Shown: positions 32,801 to 45,067 of the stretch, one piece after another | How the letters are laid out: every line of letters begins with the position of its first letter | Position numbering within the stretch: the first letter of the stretch is position 1 | NCBI GenBank assembly: GCA_032358255.1 | Contig: JAULBX010031370.1 | Coordinates: forward strand, 372,001 to 436,000 | Source: Heterotrichella gracilis | Taxonomy: Eukaryota; Sar; Xanthophyceae; Tribonematales; Xanthonemataceae | Length of the DNA: 64,000 nt | Reading direction: 5' to 3' | Notes under the pieces: generated by a model | Databases searched by the model: none | The model's input: the letters and a program-made list of their open reading frames with translations, nothing else | Told to the model about the DNA's origin: nothing | Program-made: the position numbers and the translations under genes

Positions 32801-35800
32801 CGCAGTCCCGGGGCATCATGCCAAGGGGGCAGTAGCGGCGGTAGTGGCAGGCATCCTCTGCTCGGCAGCGATCAGAGCACTCGCATGCGGTGGCGGGGGT
32901 GAGGATGCCGCCGGTGAGGTTTGAGATGGCAGCGGCGGTGCCGGGGGAGTCAAACATGTAGCAGGTGTCGGCTGCAGGGGAGGAGGGAAGGGGCTCGCGT
33001 CAGTGGAACACCCTAGGGTCCTGTCACATCAGTAGAAATATAAAGGTAATCTAGTGACAGCAGGGAATCTAGGGTTAGTTTGGAGTGGTTGATGCAAGCT
33101 GCAGGGGGGAAACGCATGTGGAGGATGGTGGGGATGGTGGCGGGGCTACCCCTACCAGTGAGGGGCAGGGATGGCGGGGGCGGGGATGGTGGCGGTGGTG
33201 GTGGTGGGAAGGGTGGTGGGGATGGTGGTGTAGGGCATGCTCCGGCCTGTTCCACATCAGGGGTTAGCGCCAGCAGCTGGCACGCCTTGAGGCTGGTGCT
33301 GGCTGGGCAGTAGCGGCGGAACCTGGGAACACACACCACACACGTGATTAGGGTCTGGTTAGGGTCTACTGCATAGGGTCTAGTACTCAGCGTCTGCTCA
33401 GGGCCTGTGGTCCAGATATTCCTAGTTAGGTTTGGACAGAAATTGTAGGATGACAGTAGCTTGACAGTTCCTAACTTCATCCAAAGTAAGATGACACTGC
33501 CATTTACTGACCCATCTTTGGGTAATCGTGGTAACCTTAGGGTTCCTTACCTGCAGGCTGCGGAGCCATCCAGGCAGGCGTGGTAGCACTCGCAGGCGGG
33601 GGTGGCACTAGTCATTATCGTTCGCTCAATGAAGGAGTCAGAACCAATTGAGTTGTGGCTGAACAGCCAACAACGGTTCTCTGAGGCGACATCTAGTGGC
33701 GGTGGTGGCGGGGAGGGTGGGGAGGGGGTAGGGGGAGGAGGGGAGGGGGACAGGGGGGCTGCATGAGGGAAATGGGAGGGGCGCTCAGTGAAAGGAGAGG
33801 GTTTTGGAGCGTGGTGAAAAACATTGGATTGGGGTCTATGACAGGCAGCAACAGGGAACAGCCAGCAACGTTCACGCACCCACGGGCAAGGTCCATGTGC
33901 GTAATATACACTCTTTCAGGCTATTCGGGCGGGGGTAAGAAAACTTTGAACCGATCACAGGAGCGCATGCAGTGCAGTCCATGCCATTACATGCACCCCC
34001 CGGGTGGCGTGTATGGGGACAGCTCTCAGACAACCCTAGGCAAGGGTTTGTAGACCCAGGGTAATTCCTCACCTGGTGGTGGCGAACAGTTCCTGTGGGA
34101 GATGTCTCCTGACCCAATACGGGCATAGGTGTTGCAAATCTTCACAGGGGTACCCGCCGGGCAGTTGACTCGATAGGCGCAGTTGTCGTCATAGGCACAT
34201 TGGTTGAAGCAATCGCAGCTGGTGGTGGTCAATACTGAGTAGTGGTCCGAGGTGGCGTCGTTGAAAAGCAGGCATCGGTCACCTGAACGGGGGTTTTAGG
34301 GTTTTATGGTTTAGGGTTTAGATGGCGTTGTTGGACAGCAGGCAGCGGTCATCTGAAGAGTTGGGGAGAGGCTTGAGAGCGGACCACTGCAATTAGGGTT
34401 TAGGGTTCAGGGTTTTTTTTGTCGGCGGGGTTTGTGGTGAAGTTTCAGGCAGGAGTAGAGAAGGGGTTCAAAGTAAATCCCCAACCAGGGGATACAATGT
34501 GCGCCAACTTGCAGGTCTGATAGGAATGCAGTAGCTTGAAATCAGATTTAACAGCGCATTACGAACCCATGAATTGCCATATCAATTGGGTTAGTGGAGC
34601 AGAGGTGGAGGGTCAAACAAAGTGGTGATGGCACTTACTAGCAGAGGTAGACTGAAAGGGGGGTCGCGGGCTTGCTGGAGGAGGGGAGGTGACAGCTGCG
34701 CAGGCGGGAAAATCAAGGTGGTGAGCAGGCAAGGTGGCAGCATGCATATGTGAAGGTCAGTGAAAGTCTGCACTCGTAACTGTTTGTGATCACCAATTTT
34801 ACGCATGCAGTCACCTGGGTACGAACACCCTCTACTCCGGCAACTCTTGTAGACACCCCAGGCAATGCTATAATGTTGTAATGTTGTAGCAGTAGACCTT
34901 CTAGAAGCCCTGTCGGTTCGTCTCGACCAACAATGTATGTGCATCCACAGACACAGTGCGACCTATGCGTGTTCACGCACCTTCGAACCTCTTGAACACA
35001 AAAAAGATCGAGTTGTCAGTGAGGCTGCCGCAGGTGGCGGTGGGGAAGGCGGCGGTGAAGCAGGGGGCGGTCGTGCACATCGCAGCGTCTGCGGCAAGGG
35101 TCGCACCGGAGGCTATTGCTTCGCCACCGTAGGTGCAAGCGATGTTGGGCACATGGTAGCTGAGGGCGAAGTATCTGCAAGGTAACAAGCAACAGTGGGT
35201 GAGCAATTCTGACGTTGGTCAATGCTTTTGTATTGGGCATGCATGTAGGGCATGGAGGGTCGGCAGACGCCGTATATATGTGTGCGGTTACTGTCCACAG
35301 TTGTACCTCTCAAAATAGTTGCAGGGGATAAGTTAGGATGGATAATTGCACGTCTGGGGTTGAAGCACCGACGGCAGGGGAAGGGATGCATGGCAAGGCA
35401 GGTCATGACTGATAGGCACCATGACTTCAGCAGGGGTCAAGTTGGGTACACCTAAGCTTGGCCTGCAGACCGTTAGCACAGATCTAGATAGCACAGGTCT
35501 AGATAGAACCCGAAGTCATCACTCACGGTGCAGCACTGCTGGCATAGAGCGTGAAGCACTCTTCCTGGGTGGCGACAAACTGCGTAGAGAGGCTCCCGGA
35601 CATCACATCGCCACCCGTGGACGAAGCTGAATCATAGCAGCCCACGGCATCGAAGTAGACAGCAGCTGCAAAGAGAAGGGCACAAGTGTTTACTTACACG
35701 CCAGCGCTGGCAAGTACCGTATATGTGGTGGCGTTCAACCATGGCGGCAACGCAGGCTGGCAGACTTGTCAGCACCGTACAAAGTGCTCGGGAACGTAGC

Positions 35801-36339
35801 ACATGCATGGCCACACGGTTCTTGGTCAAGCGCGATCGAAAGGCAACGGATGCTGCGTGGAGTGAGCGAGAACTCTAGCTTGTCAATGACTGTGACTGCG
35901 TTCACGAAGCGTGCCTTAAGTCTTATGCTAGGCATACGACGTCGCAGTCGCATGCATCGACTCATGCATCGTCATGCACCAAACGTCGCGGCACTTGATC
36001 AGTCGCTACTGGATGTAAACGTCAAGCGCAAACACCAGAGGAGTGGGACCACTATATATGCGAGTCAGCACCACTGGAGCAGCCCTACTCGCGTGGTACA
36101 CTCGTCTGGAAGAGCCCTGTCTGTGCTGTATGTAAGCAAGAATCTAGATCAACGTCACCCAACCCACTGGCCACGATGCAACGTGGGGTGGGTGTGGCAG
36201 GCAGACGCTGGCGCACTTTAACCGATAAGCTATGCTATTCAGGGCACTCACCAGAAGCCTGTGCGCTCAGGACCAAGGAATGGCAGGCCACGAATATTAG
36301 TACCCGGCTGAACTGCAGCCGCCTCTGCAAAGGCGCCAT
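29842..36339 (-). CDS. Secreted modular Cys-rich repeat protein with Pro-rich linkers
   Basis: Thirteen exons on the minus strand: 36252-36339, 35527-35665, 34981-35174, 34639-34695, 34073-34282, 33551-33758, 33156-33322, 32741-32971, 32183-32473, 31636-31780, 31092-31312, 30462-30701, 29842-30152; phases close to 834 codons including the stop. The start MAPLQRRLQFSRVLIFVA with SAQAS gives a clear signal peptide. A first domain (GCYDSASST ... SLTDNSIFFVF) is followed by seven repeats of one pattern: DRC-x-LF, then C-x-C-[FY]-x-x-C-x(4-5)-C-x-[YR]-R-x-x-C and a C-P/C-x-x-P end, as in SCDCFNQCAYDDNCAYRVNC. Repeats are joined by (S/P)PPPP linkers. The pattern resembles PAN/Apple-like Cys modules, and the linkers are like those of hydroxyproline-rich cell-wall proteins (pherophorin-like), but neither assignment is certain. 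Expected outside the cell or in the wall/matrix. Confidence 0.65.
30783..30800 (-). repeat. Exon-edge stub (acceptor and exon start)
   Basis: GGTGTCCTCTGCAAGG at the exon start at 30701 recurs about 90 bp upstream in the intron (plus-strand 30783-30800). A TTAGGGTTTAGG tract lies between the two copies. Confidence 0.6.
31976..32222 (-). repeat. Three-copy repeat of an exon end and its donor
   Basis: On the plus strand a unit AGCTCACATGGGGGGCTCTGGC followed by GGGGATGCCTCCG-like sequence occurs at about 32171-32222 (the real exon end at 32183), about 32073-32132 and, more diverged, about 31976-32036. Each unit spans the exon end and the GTGAGC donor. AGGGTTT motifs sit at the junctions. Confidence 0.75.
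34317..34357 (-). repeat. Exon-edge stub (acceptor and exon start)
   Basis: Matches about 34244-34285, the start of the exon whose acceptor lies at 34283. The copies are parted by a GGGTTTTAGGGTTTTATGG stretch. The stub keeps CAG acceptor-like sequence and the first dozen codons only. Confidence 0.75.
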
Positions 36340-37832
36340 GCATGGGCCCGGTGCTGTTGCAGAACAAGGCAGGTGCCCAAAGTCTCCTCCTTCCCTGTCA
36401 GCAGCAACAGCGAGTATGTAGCATCAAAGCGTGGTCACAAACTCTCAAGTACGGTAGTGATAATTTTGCCAAGTATCGGATGGTGGACCACACATCGACT
36501 GATTGGTTTAAAATTTCAACAGAATATTTCCCTCCTTGCTGCTTGATTTGAATTTTTACCCCAAGTGACGTTTCACCTCGGCTGAAGCAACCCCTGTGCA
36601 TGTGAGTGTCTATGCCTTGGCAACACAGGGAGGTAATCATGGGTGATGACAGGGGATAACTGGGGAGTGAGTGTGGATTCACCTTCTTGTCAGGGTAGCT
36701 CTACGCCTTTGGCGTCCTTTTTCGTTTCTTTTCTCTTCAGGGTTCCCTTTACCAAGGGCAGGCGCAGCATGGGGCAGCAAGGTGGGGCGAGGCAGGAGTG
36801 TGGTGTGGTGTGGGGATAGTGCAAGCACCCTCCATATGTGCCAGCTGGACATGTGTGCTGGTGGTAAGCTCAGCTGGTAAGCTCAGCTGGTGGTAAGCTT
36901 AGCTGGTGGTAAGCCCAGCCTGGTGGCGGCCATGTTTTGGGTCTTGTGTCCCGTGTTGTGTGTGCAGCATGCGGTGACTTGGCCACCATCCATTCAACTC
37001 AGTGCACTGTGCATCCTGCATTTATAGCAAGCATAACATGAATGACTGGGGCATAAGGCTTAGGGCGTGTTGTTTATTAGGTGTTGCATTTTCTTTGGGC
37101 TTTGAGCTGGGCTGCTGTGGGTTTCCTGTTTCTGCGTGCCCCCGTAGAGCGTAGTATAGCAAATTATCACCTAGGTACCTTGCTGCCTATGTTATTAGGC
37201 CGGGTCATACCCTAGCTGTACCCCCTGACGTTTCCACCCAGGGGTGATATTCAAGAATGTGCCTATTTTCCAGCGGCGCACATTTCCCAATGGAGACCCC
37301 GGGGGGTTCTGTATCCTTTCTGCAGGTGCCACACACGCTTACGCCAGCTCTCTGATGTCTTATAGTGTGCAGGAATAAAATTAGAGTGTGCAGCTTTTGC
37401 CTGGTACATTTCAAACGCCAACTAGCTGGTACAAGGATGCAGCCAAATAGAACGAGAGAAATGAATTTCGCTTTGAACTTGGCTGCAACTGTGATAGTTA
37501 ATTATCAAAGGGTTAAGTGCCTGCCAGGGGTGGTAACCGCAAGTCTTGCTACTTTTTGCTTTTTATTTATCTGGTGCATTTCAATGCCATTCAGGGGTCC
37601 TACACGTAAAATCAGTGTGGGTAGGGCAGCATATGCATGCATATAAAACAATTCGTGCAAGGTGTTGCGTACATAACTACCGTACAAGCTGTGAACTTGC
37701 ATCTAGTCTACGGTCACGCACCGACGCATTATACCTGTCGGTGAAAGGCAGCAGCAAGTATCGAAGGCGTAACGGCCGCAAATTTCCCACCACAACTCAC
37801 GTGAACAGAATCCTGGCAGCAAATATCTCACA
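36340..37832. other. Intergenic region with divergent promoters
   Basis: Lies between the start of the minus-strand Cys-rich gene and the start of ureide-permease copy B, so it should carry both promoters. No gene is supported. Contains the short tandem repeat listed at 36852-36915. Confidence 0.45.
36852..36915 (+). repeat. Minisatellite, AGCTGGTGGTAAGCTC-type unit
   Basis: Four imperfect units of about 12-18 bp, each containing GGTAAGC, follow one another before AGCCTGG. Confidence 0.8.
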
Positions 37833-39960
37833 ATGCTCTTCATCGACTCCAAGGCATGGGCTATTGCCCTTATGGCAGTGTCTGTCATACCACTGGGACT
37901 CTGGCCTACGGTACGTATACTGTTGGGTCTCCAGGTTTGCTGTCTGACGCAATGGCAGCCCATCGCACAGACCAAACCTTGTGCTGCACTTTCAGGTCTG
38001 GAACTATGTTGAACGGAGTGGGAGAGTCCCGAGCCACACGTTCATCGACTACAGCTGTACCTACACAGTGCTGGGGCTTGTGTATGCACTGACACTGGGC
38101 CAGATAGGGCCACCGCAGCCGTTCATCCCCAACTTTTTCACCCAAGTTGCGGACGTGGGAAACAACTGGCCCTTGGTTCTCATAGCCTTCTTCAGCGGAT
38201 CGTCACTGGCCATTGGAGACATGTGCATGCAGTATTCAGTGGCGTTCCTGGGGCTGGCGGTCGGGCCTGCGATTATCAGCTCAATGAGCATCTTGCTGAG
38301 TAAGAACCCTCCACCTTAAACGCTTCTTATGGACTTGGGTTTCAGCACTTTGGAAACGTTGCTGCGGCACTGCTGTGTCACTACTGCGCACCCCTATAGC
38401 ACCGCTAACCACCCTACTTGGTTCCCGTTGCGAGCTGCTGGGTGCTTGTACATGACTGTAGGCACTGCTGTAGGCGACAGGCTGTAGCAACCCGCATGTC
38501 ACCTTAGTGGATTCCCGCCGCGAGCCCACTGGTGGCTGTTTTGCAGGTACCTTTGCCAACTACTTTTTGGATAAGGGGCTGAACAACCCAGCCCTGGTGT
38601 TCCCGGGGATGGCCCTCTCTGCCATGGCTGTTGTGTTGGGAGCGCTGGCCCACTTAGAGAACAAAAAGGCGCAGAAGCACAGGGAGCTCCTTCCCTCAAC
38701 AGGTGTGGTATCTTAGGCACTTGTCGCCGGTGTGGCATGGATGAGCCCTGCAATAAGAGGCATATCTGACCTGTCAGTGCTATTCTTCTCCGTGTGGCAA
38801 ACACCCTAGCCTAGGTTTTGCTGTGTTTTCTGGCAACGGCGACAACCATGGTGTCTAGGTGTGGCTGGCTGCCTTATGCCAATATTTTTAAAACAGGTTG
38901 CCAGTGGCGTTCACGCTCCTGCGTTTGACCACAGTCGCCTGGTACCTAGTTCCTTCCTGGGAGGTGGCCATCCGAGTTGCAGCGCCTCTCTTGCCTTGAC
39001 GCAGTGGTTGCTGTCATTCTCTTCATGCCAGGCTGGTATTACCCTCCGCTGCGGTGGCTGGCGGGACTCACCTGGGGATGCACACGCGTACTCACGGTCC
39101 CCCTGACATCTGCCCTTGCAGAGGATGCGGAGCAAGAGGCCTGGGCCGATGCAAATGCACCCGACTCCCCATCCACCTTCCACCCGGAGGACTCTGCTGA
39201 AGCAGAGGCCAAGGGCGCGGCAGGCGGCAAGGAGCATGCAGCGGGCGAGGCTGGGCACACTAAGAGTTCAGGCCCATCACCACGCACCAGCGTAGGTCCA
39301 CCCAACCTTGCCACCCTCAGCATCGAGATCGCGGCGCCAGCCAGCGCAGCGGGGGTGGCCATGCAGAACTTTGACCACAACCCGCATGCGGACCAGCGCA
39401 TGAGGTCCATCCAGTCGGCAGACAAGGCCCTCTACAAGGGTATCTTCATCGCGGTGGGCGGCGGCATCCTGGCGGGCATGATCATCCCGCTGCTCAATGT
39501 GTCGGTGAATGACAACTTCAACATCCTGGCGGAAGGGGTCCCTCCCCTGTCCATTTACACCGCCAACTTTTGGTTTGCGCTGGGCTTTGGCTGCCTGTCG
39601 CTGTCCGTCAACATCCCCTTCCTCTACCGCCCGCCCATGGGCACATCCAAATCAAGCCTCAGGAGCTGGCTCAAGGACAACCACTGCAGGCTGTGGTCCA
39701 TCCTCTCGGGCTGCCTGGCCTCCTCGGGAGACATGCTCCAGTTCATCGGAGGCCAAGCGGCAGGGTACGCCGCGTCCATGGTTGCGGGCGCGTACCCAGT
39801 GGTGGGGCTGCTGCTGGGTTTGGTGGTGTTCAAGGAATTCAGGGACACATCGGTGCTTGCCAGGACGCTGTTGATGACGCAGGTGGCGTGCTACCTGGGG
39901 GCCATCGGCCTGCTGGCCAGCTCAGCCAAAGTGCGTCCCACCGACGACCCCGTGCAGTGA
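37833..39960 (+). CDS. Ureide-permease-like transporter, copy B (complete)
   Basis: Exons 37833-37910, 37996-38299, 38547-38702, 39122-39960; 459 codons, TGA at 39958-39960. Family landmarks in order: MLFIDSKAWAIALMAV, SHTFIDYSCTYTVLGL, GQIGPPQPFIPNFFTQ, FANYFLDKGLNNPALVFPGM, a charged Ala/Gly-rich loop (about residues 180-260), ADKALYKGIFIAV, NIPFLYRPPMGTSKSSL, FIGGQAAGYAASMVAGAYPV. Known plant UPS proteins move allantoin, uracil and related oxo-purine/pyrimidine rings with protons; the substrate here is inferred only from that. Length and about ten hydrophobic segments fit the family. It is about 70-80% like copy A in shared exons by eye, and lies about 9 kb downstream of it in the same orientation with one minus-strand gene between. 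Confidence 0.8.
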
Positions 39961-41444
39961 CCGTGGGGCAAATGGCGTGGGCCCGCGCGTGCACAGCTCT
40001 TTTTCCTTTGATTTTGTACCATTAGGTGGAAATGCCGGCGCAGTTTTTGGAGCAGCTGTGGTTAAGGATATAATATGCCATCATTATGTTTACCACTGGC
40101 ATTGCGAACCGCGTCGTGTCACGCCACCCACAGGGCAGGGCTGCCGCTGGGCTGGGCCACTGTTTGGGCACCAATGACAGCATAGCATGGCATGGGCATG
40201 AAGGGCGTGGTGTGGCCCTGACAGTGTGCCCCAGCATGTGCCAGCGTCATGTAGGCATAGCACCAAACGCTGGCGGTTGGACGGTGGTTTTTGGTGTCAA
40301 GTTGCAAAGCCATAACAACAGAGGGCGACTGAAAATGCCGTACTTGTATCAAGGGGCGCAGCGGTCGCTTCCTTTTCTTTGCCCCTTTTTTTTCAGAACG
40401 CTGCCTTCATTTTGGACACCACATGTGTTTTGAGAATACGTGTACTATCTTCAGTGCACTACAGTTGCTGTTCGTTTCCCATTCCCCTTCCAGATTCCCA
40501 CTTTTGCAATAAATGCCGCCGATATCAATTTCACTCACTCCCCCCTTGGGAGGGAGATCCTGCAAATCTTTACAGGTATCACAATGGTATTTCTTGAAAT
40601 TTTCATTTGTATTTTAGGCCCTGGATCTGTATGCTGTAGATTGGTTTGCAGTTGATATAACGTACGTATGCCAAGACAATATTGCCTTGTTTTGCCCTTT
40701 TGGGAACCTTATCAACGCTTGGACAACCAACTTCACCATGGCCATCATGTTGATAGGATTTTGCTACTGTAACAGCGATCAAAGCTTAACCTAGTAGTTT
40801 ACGACCATGGCAGTGGCTGCCATCATGGTATGCTGGATTGTCAAACATGGACAGCATAGAAAATTCATTCGATGCTTTTGATGCCCGGGCGCATCATCAA
40901 TGTTGGAGTGATCAATGTATTTTAATCAATGTAAACAACCCACATCGTGCATCTGGCGGGGGGCATGACCATGTATCTGATATCGTGATGGTTGAAAGAC
41001 TGCGTGTAATTTACAGTCAAAGTGGTAGGCCATATTGGTTGTAATCCTCCGTCATTTGAAGTGCCACTGTGTGTCATATCTGCTTCCAACATGCGTCATA
41101 TGCATGCCATGCATGCCCTTGCAGGCCTGGCATGAGAGCCACATGCGGCTACCGCAAGTGCTCACGGGAAAAGCAAGAGCCACAGGCCCCTTGCATATGT
41201 AACCGTTGTGACAGTCACTAATTAATACTGCAAAGGTACCTACTTAAAAACAGTTCGTTGCGTGAACATGAAGTGGAAAAGCAATGCAACCTCTGACTTG
41301 CAAGACCTGATGCAACCTCAGCAACTCGCCCGGTAGTATTGTACATCCCCTGGCGTGAGCCTCATCTGACAGACAGTCACAAGCCCCTCCTGTGCAGCCA
41401 CCGCTATTGTCAGGCGTGTTGATCTAAAAACAGAAAAGCCCCTG
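39961..41444. other. Intergenic region between convergent genes
   Basis: Separates ureide-permease copy B from the EamA gene. No supported coding sequence or RNA gene. Confidence 0.45.
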
Positions 41445-44325
41445 CTATTGCCTGGGCTTGGCCTCCTTGCCCCCCAAGATGGGAGGCGCGCTGGCCACCA
41501 GCGCCGCAGCCACGATGCACGCCCCGCCCACCCACTCTGCCGTGTCTGCACTCTCACCCAGGAATAGGTATGCCAGCAGGGCTGACCACAGGGGCGTGGA
41601 GGCGTAGAGGACCTGGGACTCGGCTGCGGGGAGCCTGCGCTGGCCCTGCGCCAGGTGGCATACAGGCAGGTTGACACGCAAGCCTTGAAGATGGCCCTAG
41701 TGCCATGCATGCATGTCATGGCGGTGGGGCAACAGGTGCTGTGTATGTTGACAAAATGACGGTGACACAAAAGGTGGCACAACATTGGCTGTCGTTGGCT
41801 CAACAGTTGACAACATGTCAAGCTACGACAACCAGCGTTTCTCACACGGGTGTCTAATCGTGCAATTTTTGCTTTTCCTGGCCCATGGCGTACCTCCATC
41901 TGCAGGTATGCCGCCAGCACCCCCGGGCCCAGGGCGATCCAGACCAGCACCAGCCACGCCAATGGGTCAGTCCAGCCGGACCAATGTGCGCCCACCACGT
42001 CCCTGCCACCCACCATACCCCAACCTGCACCAGCCATTTGGCAAAGGGGTCATATTTTGCCGATCGCACCATGGTAGCATTGCCCTAGGTTTGTGACGGA
42101 GTCACACTTGGTTGTACAGTTGGACTTCCCACTTACAGTCACCGTTTACAGTCACAGTTAAAATCAAATATGTTGATGAAAAATTTTAAAGCATAAACTT
42201 ACAGATATTTCTCTGCATTATCTTCATCCATTCCTATTTTTTTGAATTTATTTTTTGGCACGCGCACCTATATCGCTCCCCGCCCACACCAGTGCGATGG
42301 CGCATGTGCCCAGCGTCTTTGCGGTTGCCAGCACCAGTGGCGGGTGGCGCTGCGTGTACCTACCCAGGCGCACCGTGGAGGTGGAGTAGAACAGCGCAGC
42401 AAGGATGATGGCGGCGTCGCCACCTGGCACAGGGGGGTGCCACATCAGCGATCATGGGGCAGGGACAGCATTCCACATGTGCAGCCAGATTTCTCCTTCA
42501 TGTCTCCATGTGTCGAGAGTACACACTGGCAGGCGACTAATGAGCGTCTCCTGCCTCCTTGCGCTGACAATGGTACCAAAAATAAAATCCATCGTTATTT
42601 TGTACATGGGATGACTGTGTAGCCCACATATAGCTAACCATGAGCACATCTCAAGGCACAGCAACGCGGCACGACGCAGCAGTGCACCGCAGTGGTGTAC
42701 CCACCTATCGCAAATGAGGACCGCTGCAGCGTGGCTGTGGCTGCCCCGTCCAGGTCCACAGTCATCAGCGCAGCCCCGGCCAGTGCGATGACGCACCCCG
42801 CCCACACGCTGCTGGAGGGGGAGTCCCCCGCTATAGTAGCGATCAGCGGGGTGCCCACTGCCGTCAGTTGCACCATGAATGCGCCCCTGCACCCGCCACC
42901 ACACTTATCAGCTGCATCAAGATTGCGCCCATGCACCCGCAACCATTTATGATATATGGGTATATGATATAAGTCAGCTGCACCATGCATGCGCACCTCC
43001 ACCCTCACAAGCCCGACGCCGATTCTGTCAAGCCTGAAGTTGGCAGGATTGCGGAGGTGCATATGATGAACACGGGGGGTTACCCTGTGTGGTGCACCAC
43101 AATTGCATCCAACCCTAAACCCGACAGGAATAGCTGGCTGAATGCATGCAAACTGGGCCAAGAAGCAGCTTCATGCGGCTGCAGCGCCTCGTTGCAATTT
43201 TGGGGTTACAGGCATTGTAGGCTGAACAGCGTGCACCACCTGGCTTCGGATTCGAAATTTAGGGTCTTGTAGGGTGAACAGCGTGCACCTGGTGGCTGTT
43301 GTGAACTCCAGCCCCACCGCCTGGAACGCCTCCCCCAGGAACTTCCAAAACCCCAGCTCAGCACCTCCTAGCCAGGGGTTCCCCAGCGTCCGGTTCATCA
43401 CCCGCTCAATCTGTCCCCGCACGCCCGGCCGCACCGCAGGCGCCTGGGGATCCCCGCCCTCCGCCTCATCGACAGTCGCCTCCTCGGGATCTGCATGGCC
43501 CTTGGATGCCACTGTGGTGTAGGGCTGGCTGGTGCTGCGGGAGCTGGTGATGTGCTGGATGGCGAGGATCACGCTGGATCCGATCACTGCTCGCACGGCC
43601 AGCAGGACCGATGGCGAGGGGCTGTCGGGGATGGTGTAGATGTAGCGCAGGGCGGGGGAGAAGGTGCCCCACAGCAGGGCCACGCACAGCAGCAACGCGG
43701 TGCCTTGCGCTACGGTGGACGGCCCTGCACCATGGCAATGAATGGAGGCACTAATTTCAACATGCATTTACCGCTCGAAAGCAAAAGTGGCATGGATTAG
43801 AACCATTACACCATGCATAGGTGGTTTATTTGCATTTTCCTGCTGGGATTGTGACTGCTAGCTGCACTGATAGTGGGTGCTAACAATACAGCACGTTGCA
43901 ATTCCGGCTACCACCTCTACACCATTTGCTGCACAACTGCCTGGACATTCAATTTTAGCTTGGGCTGGGGTCCGCATTGTACGTTATGTGGGTGCTAGGG
44001 TTTGCAGTAGGGTTTGGGGCTTGCCTGGAGGGGGTGGCTGCGTCGAGGTGCCGCTCTCAGCATCTGGCTCCTCAGCCACCATCAGAGGGATTTGCTTGGT
44101 GCGCTGTGCAAGCGCGGTGATGGAAAACGGGCGATACGGGCTGCCCCTGCCACCACCACCAACCATACCGCGCGCCGCTAGCCCAGGAGCCAAAGTGCAG
44201 CGGGCAGTGTGGCTGTGGCGTGCTCGCAGGTTTCTGAGGGTAGGGCTGGCATTTTGGGTTGGGTTGGAGCCTTTGCAGTGCTGCAAGGCGTCACCTTGGG
44301 TGGCGTGGGCCCTCATAACCCCCAA
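41445..44325 (-). CDS. Plastid-type EamA (WAT1-like) drug/metabolite transporter
   Basis: Exons 44025-44325, 43289-43724, 42705-42886, 42268-42423, 41894-42024, 41445-41645 join in phase to 469 codons including TAG. Exon 1 is rich in Ser, Thr, Arg, Ala and Gln with few acidic residues at its start, as expected of a chloroplast transit peptide. After it come two EamA halves: LLLCVALLWGTFSPALRYIY opens the first, FTTATRGAFMVQLTAVGTPL closes it; GGDAAIILAALFYSTSTVRLG opens the second, and AAESQVLYASTPLWSALLAY with LFLGE ends it. The order fits Arabidopsis chloroplast WAT1-related proteins (At3g02690 type). Substrate unknown. The first intron has a GC donor (CCAG|GCAAGC). Confidence 0.8.
42973..43005 (-). 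repeat. Exon-edge stub (acceptor and exon start) in EamA gene
   Basis: Plus-strand GTCAGCTGCACCATGCATGCGCACCTCCACCC recaps the real exon edge at about 42863-42895 (GTCAGTTGCACCATGAATG, then GCGCCCCTGCACCC). A third weaker echo lies at about 42910-42948. Confidence 0.65.
43212..43300 (-). repeat. Exon-edge stub (donor) in EamA gene
   Basis: GGTGAACAGCGTGCACCTGG at the exon end (43289) recurs as GGCTGAACAGCGTGCACCACCTGG at about 43217-43243, with a TTTAGGG motif between the copies. Confidence 0.7.
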
Positions 44326-45067
44326 CAGCTGCCCAGGACAGGTGCCTGCATTCGGTGGGCACAGTTCTAATTTGTACCAAGTGCTGGTCGTTTGTAAGCT
44401 AGCGTTTTACAGGTGATTTAAGGTGTAGGCTGGAAGCAAGGGTAGCAGCAGTTTATTCAGAGCGTGGATGTGAGAGGTGTGGCATGGCACAGGCCCGGGT
44501 TACAAGGGATCTGGGTTTCTGTGGCAAGCTCGAGAGCCTGGTTCCAAGACACTGCGCAACAAGATGGTTAACGTGTATATCTGTGACGATGGCATGGTTC
44601 CTGCAGGGTCCAGAGTGCAATTTGCAGGGCACCACTCACCACCACCACATGCATGCGACCCTGGCGATGGGTGGTTGTAAAGCTCGTCCTGCAGGAGTGC
44701 GGCCCACAAGAAAAAGCGTTGAGGACAGATCCAACGTGAACAGAGTTAGGAAGCGTTACACAGCGAAGTCCAACGGTGCCCGAGTGTTGAAGTACCTCCG
44801 TTCCTGGGGATTGCCTTCGGTACCCTCGGGGATGTGGATATATGCGTGGCATGCATGCATTTGAATGCATGCATCGACTCAGTTGCATATTGCTTTCGTA
44901 TGTCTACGCCTTTATGTTGTCTCTTTAGAAACCTTCCTAAAGTTCAGGACAGTCCACCCGCAGACTGGTGTGAGCGCTCTCTCAGTTGCCAAGCCCTGCC
45001 TTGACACCGGTGCCCAGCTGGGCGATTTCGCTTCACCACATACTCTGGAGCGCAGTACTCGTGTAAC
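44326..45067. other. Divergent promoter region
   Basis: Between the EamA start (minus) and the Nudix start (plus). No gene supported; no recognisable core element. Confidence 0.4.
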
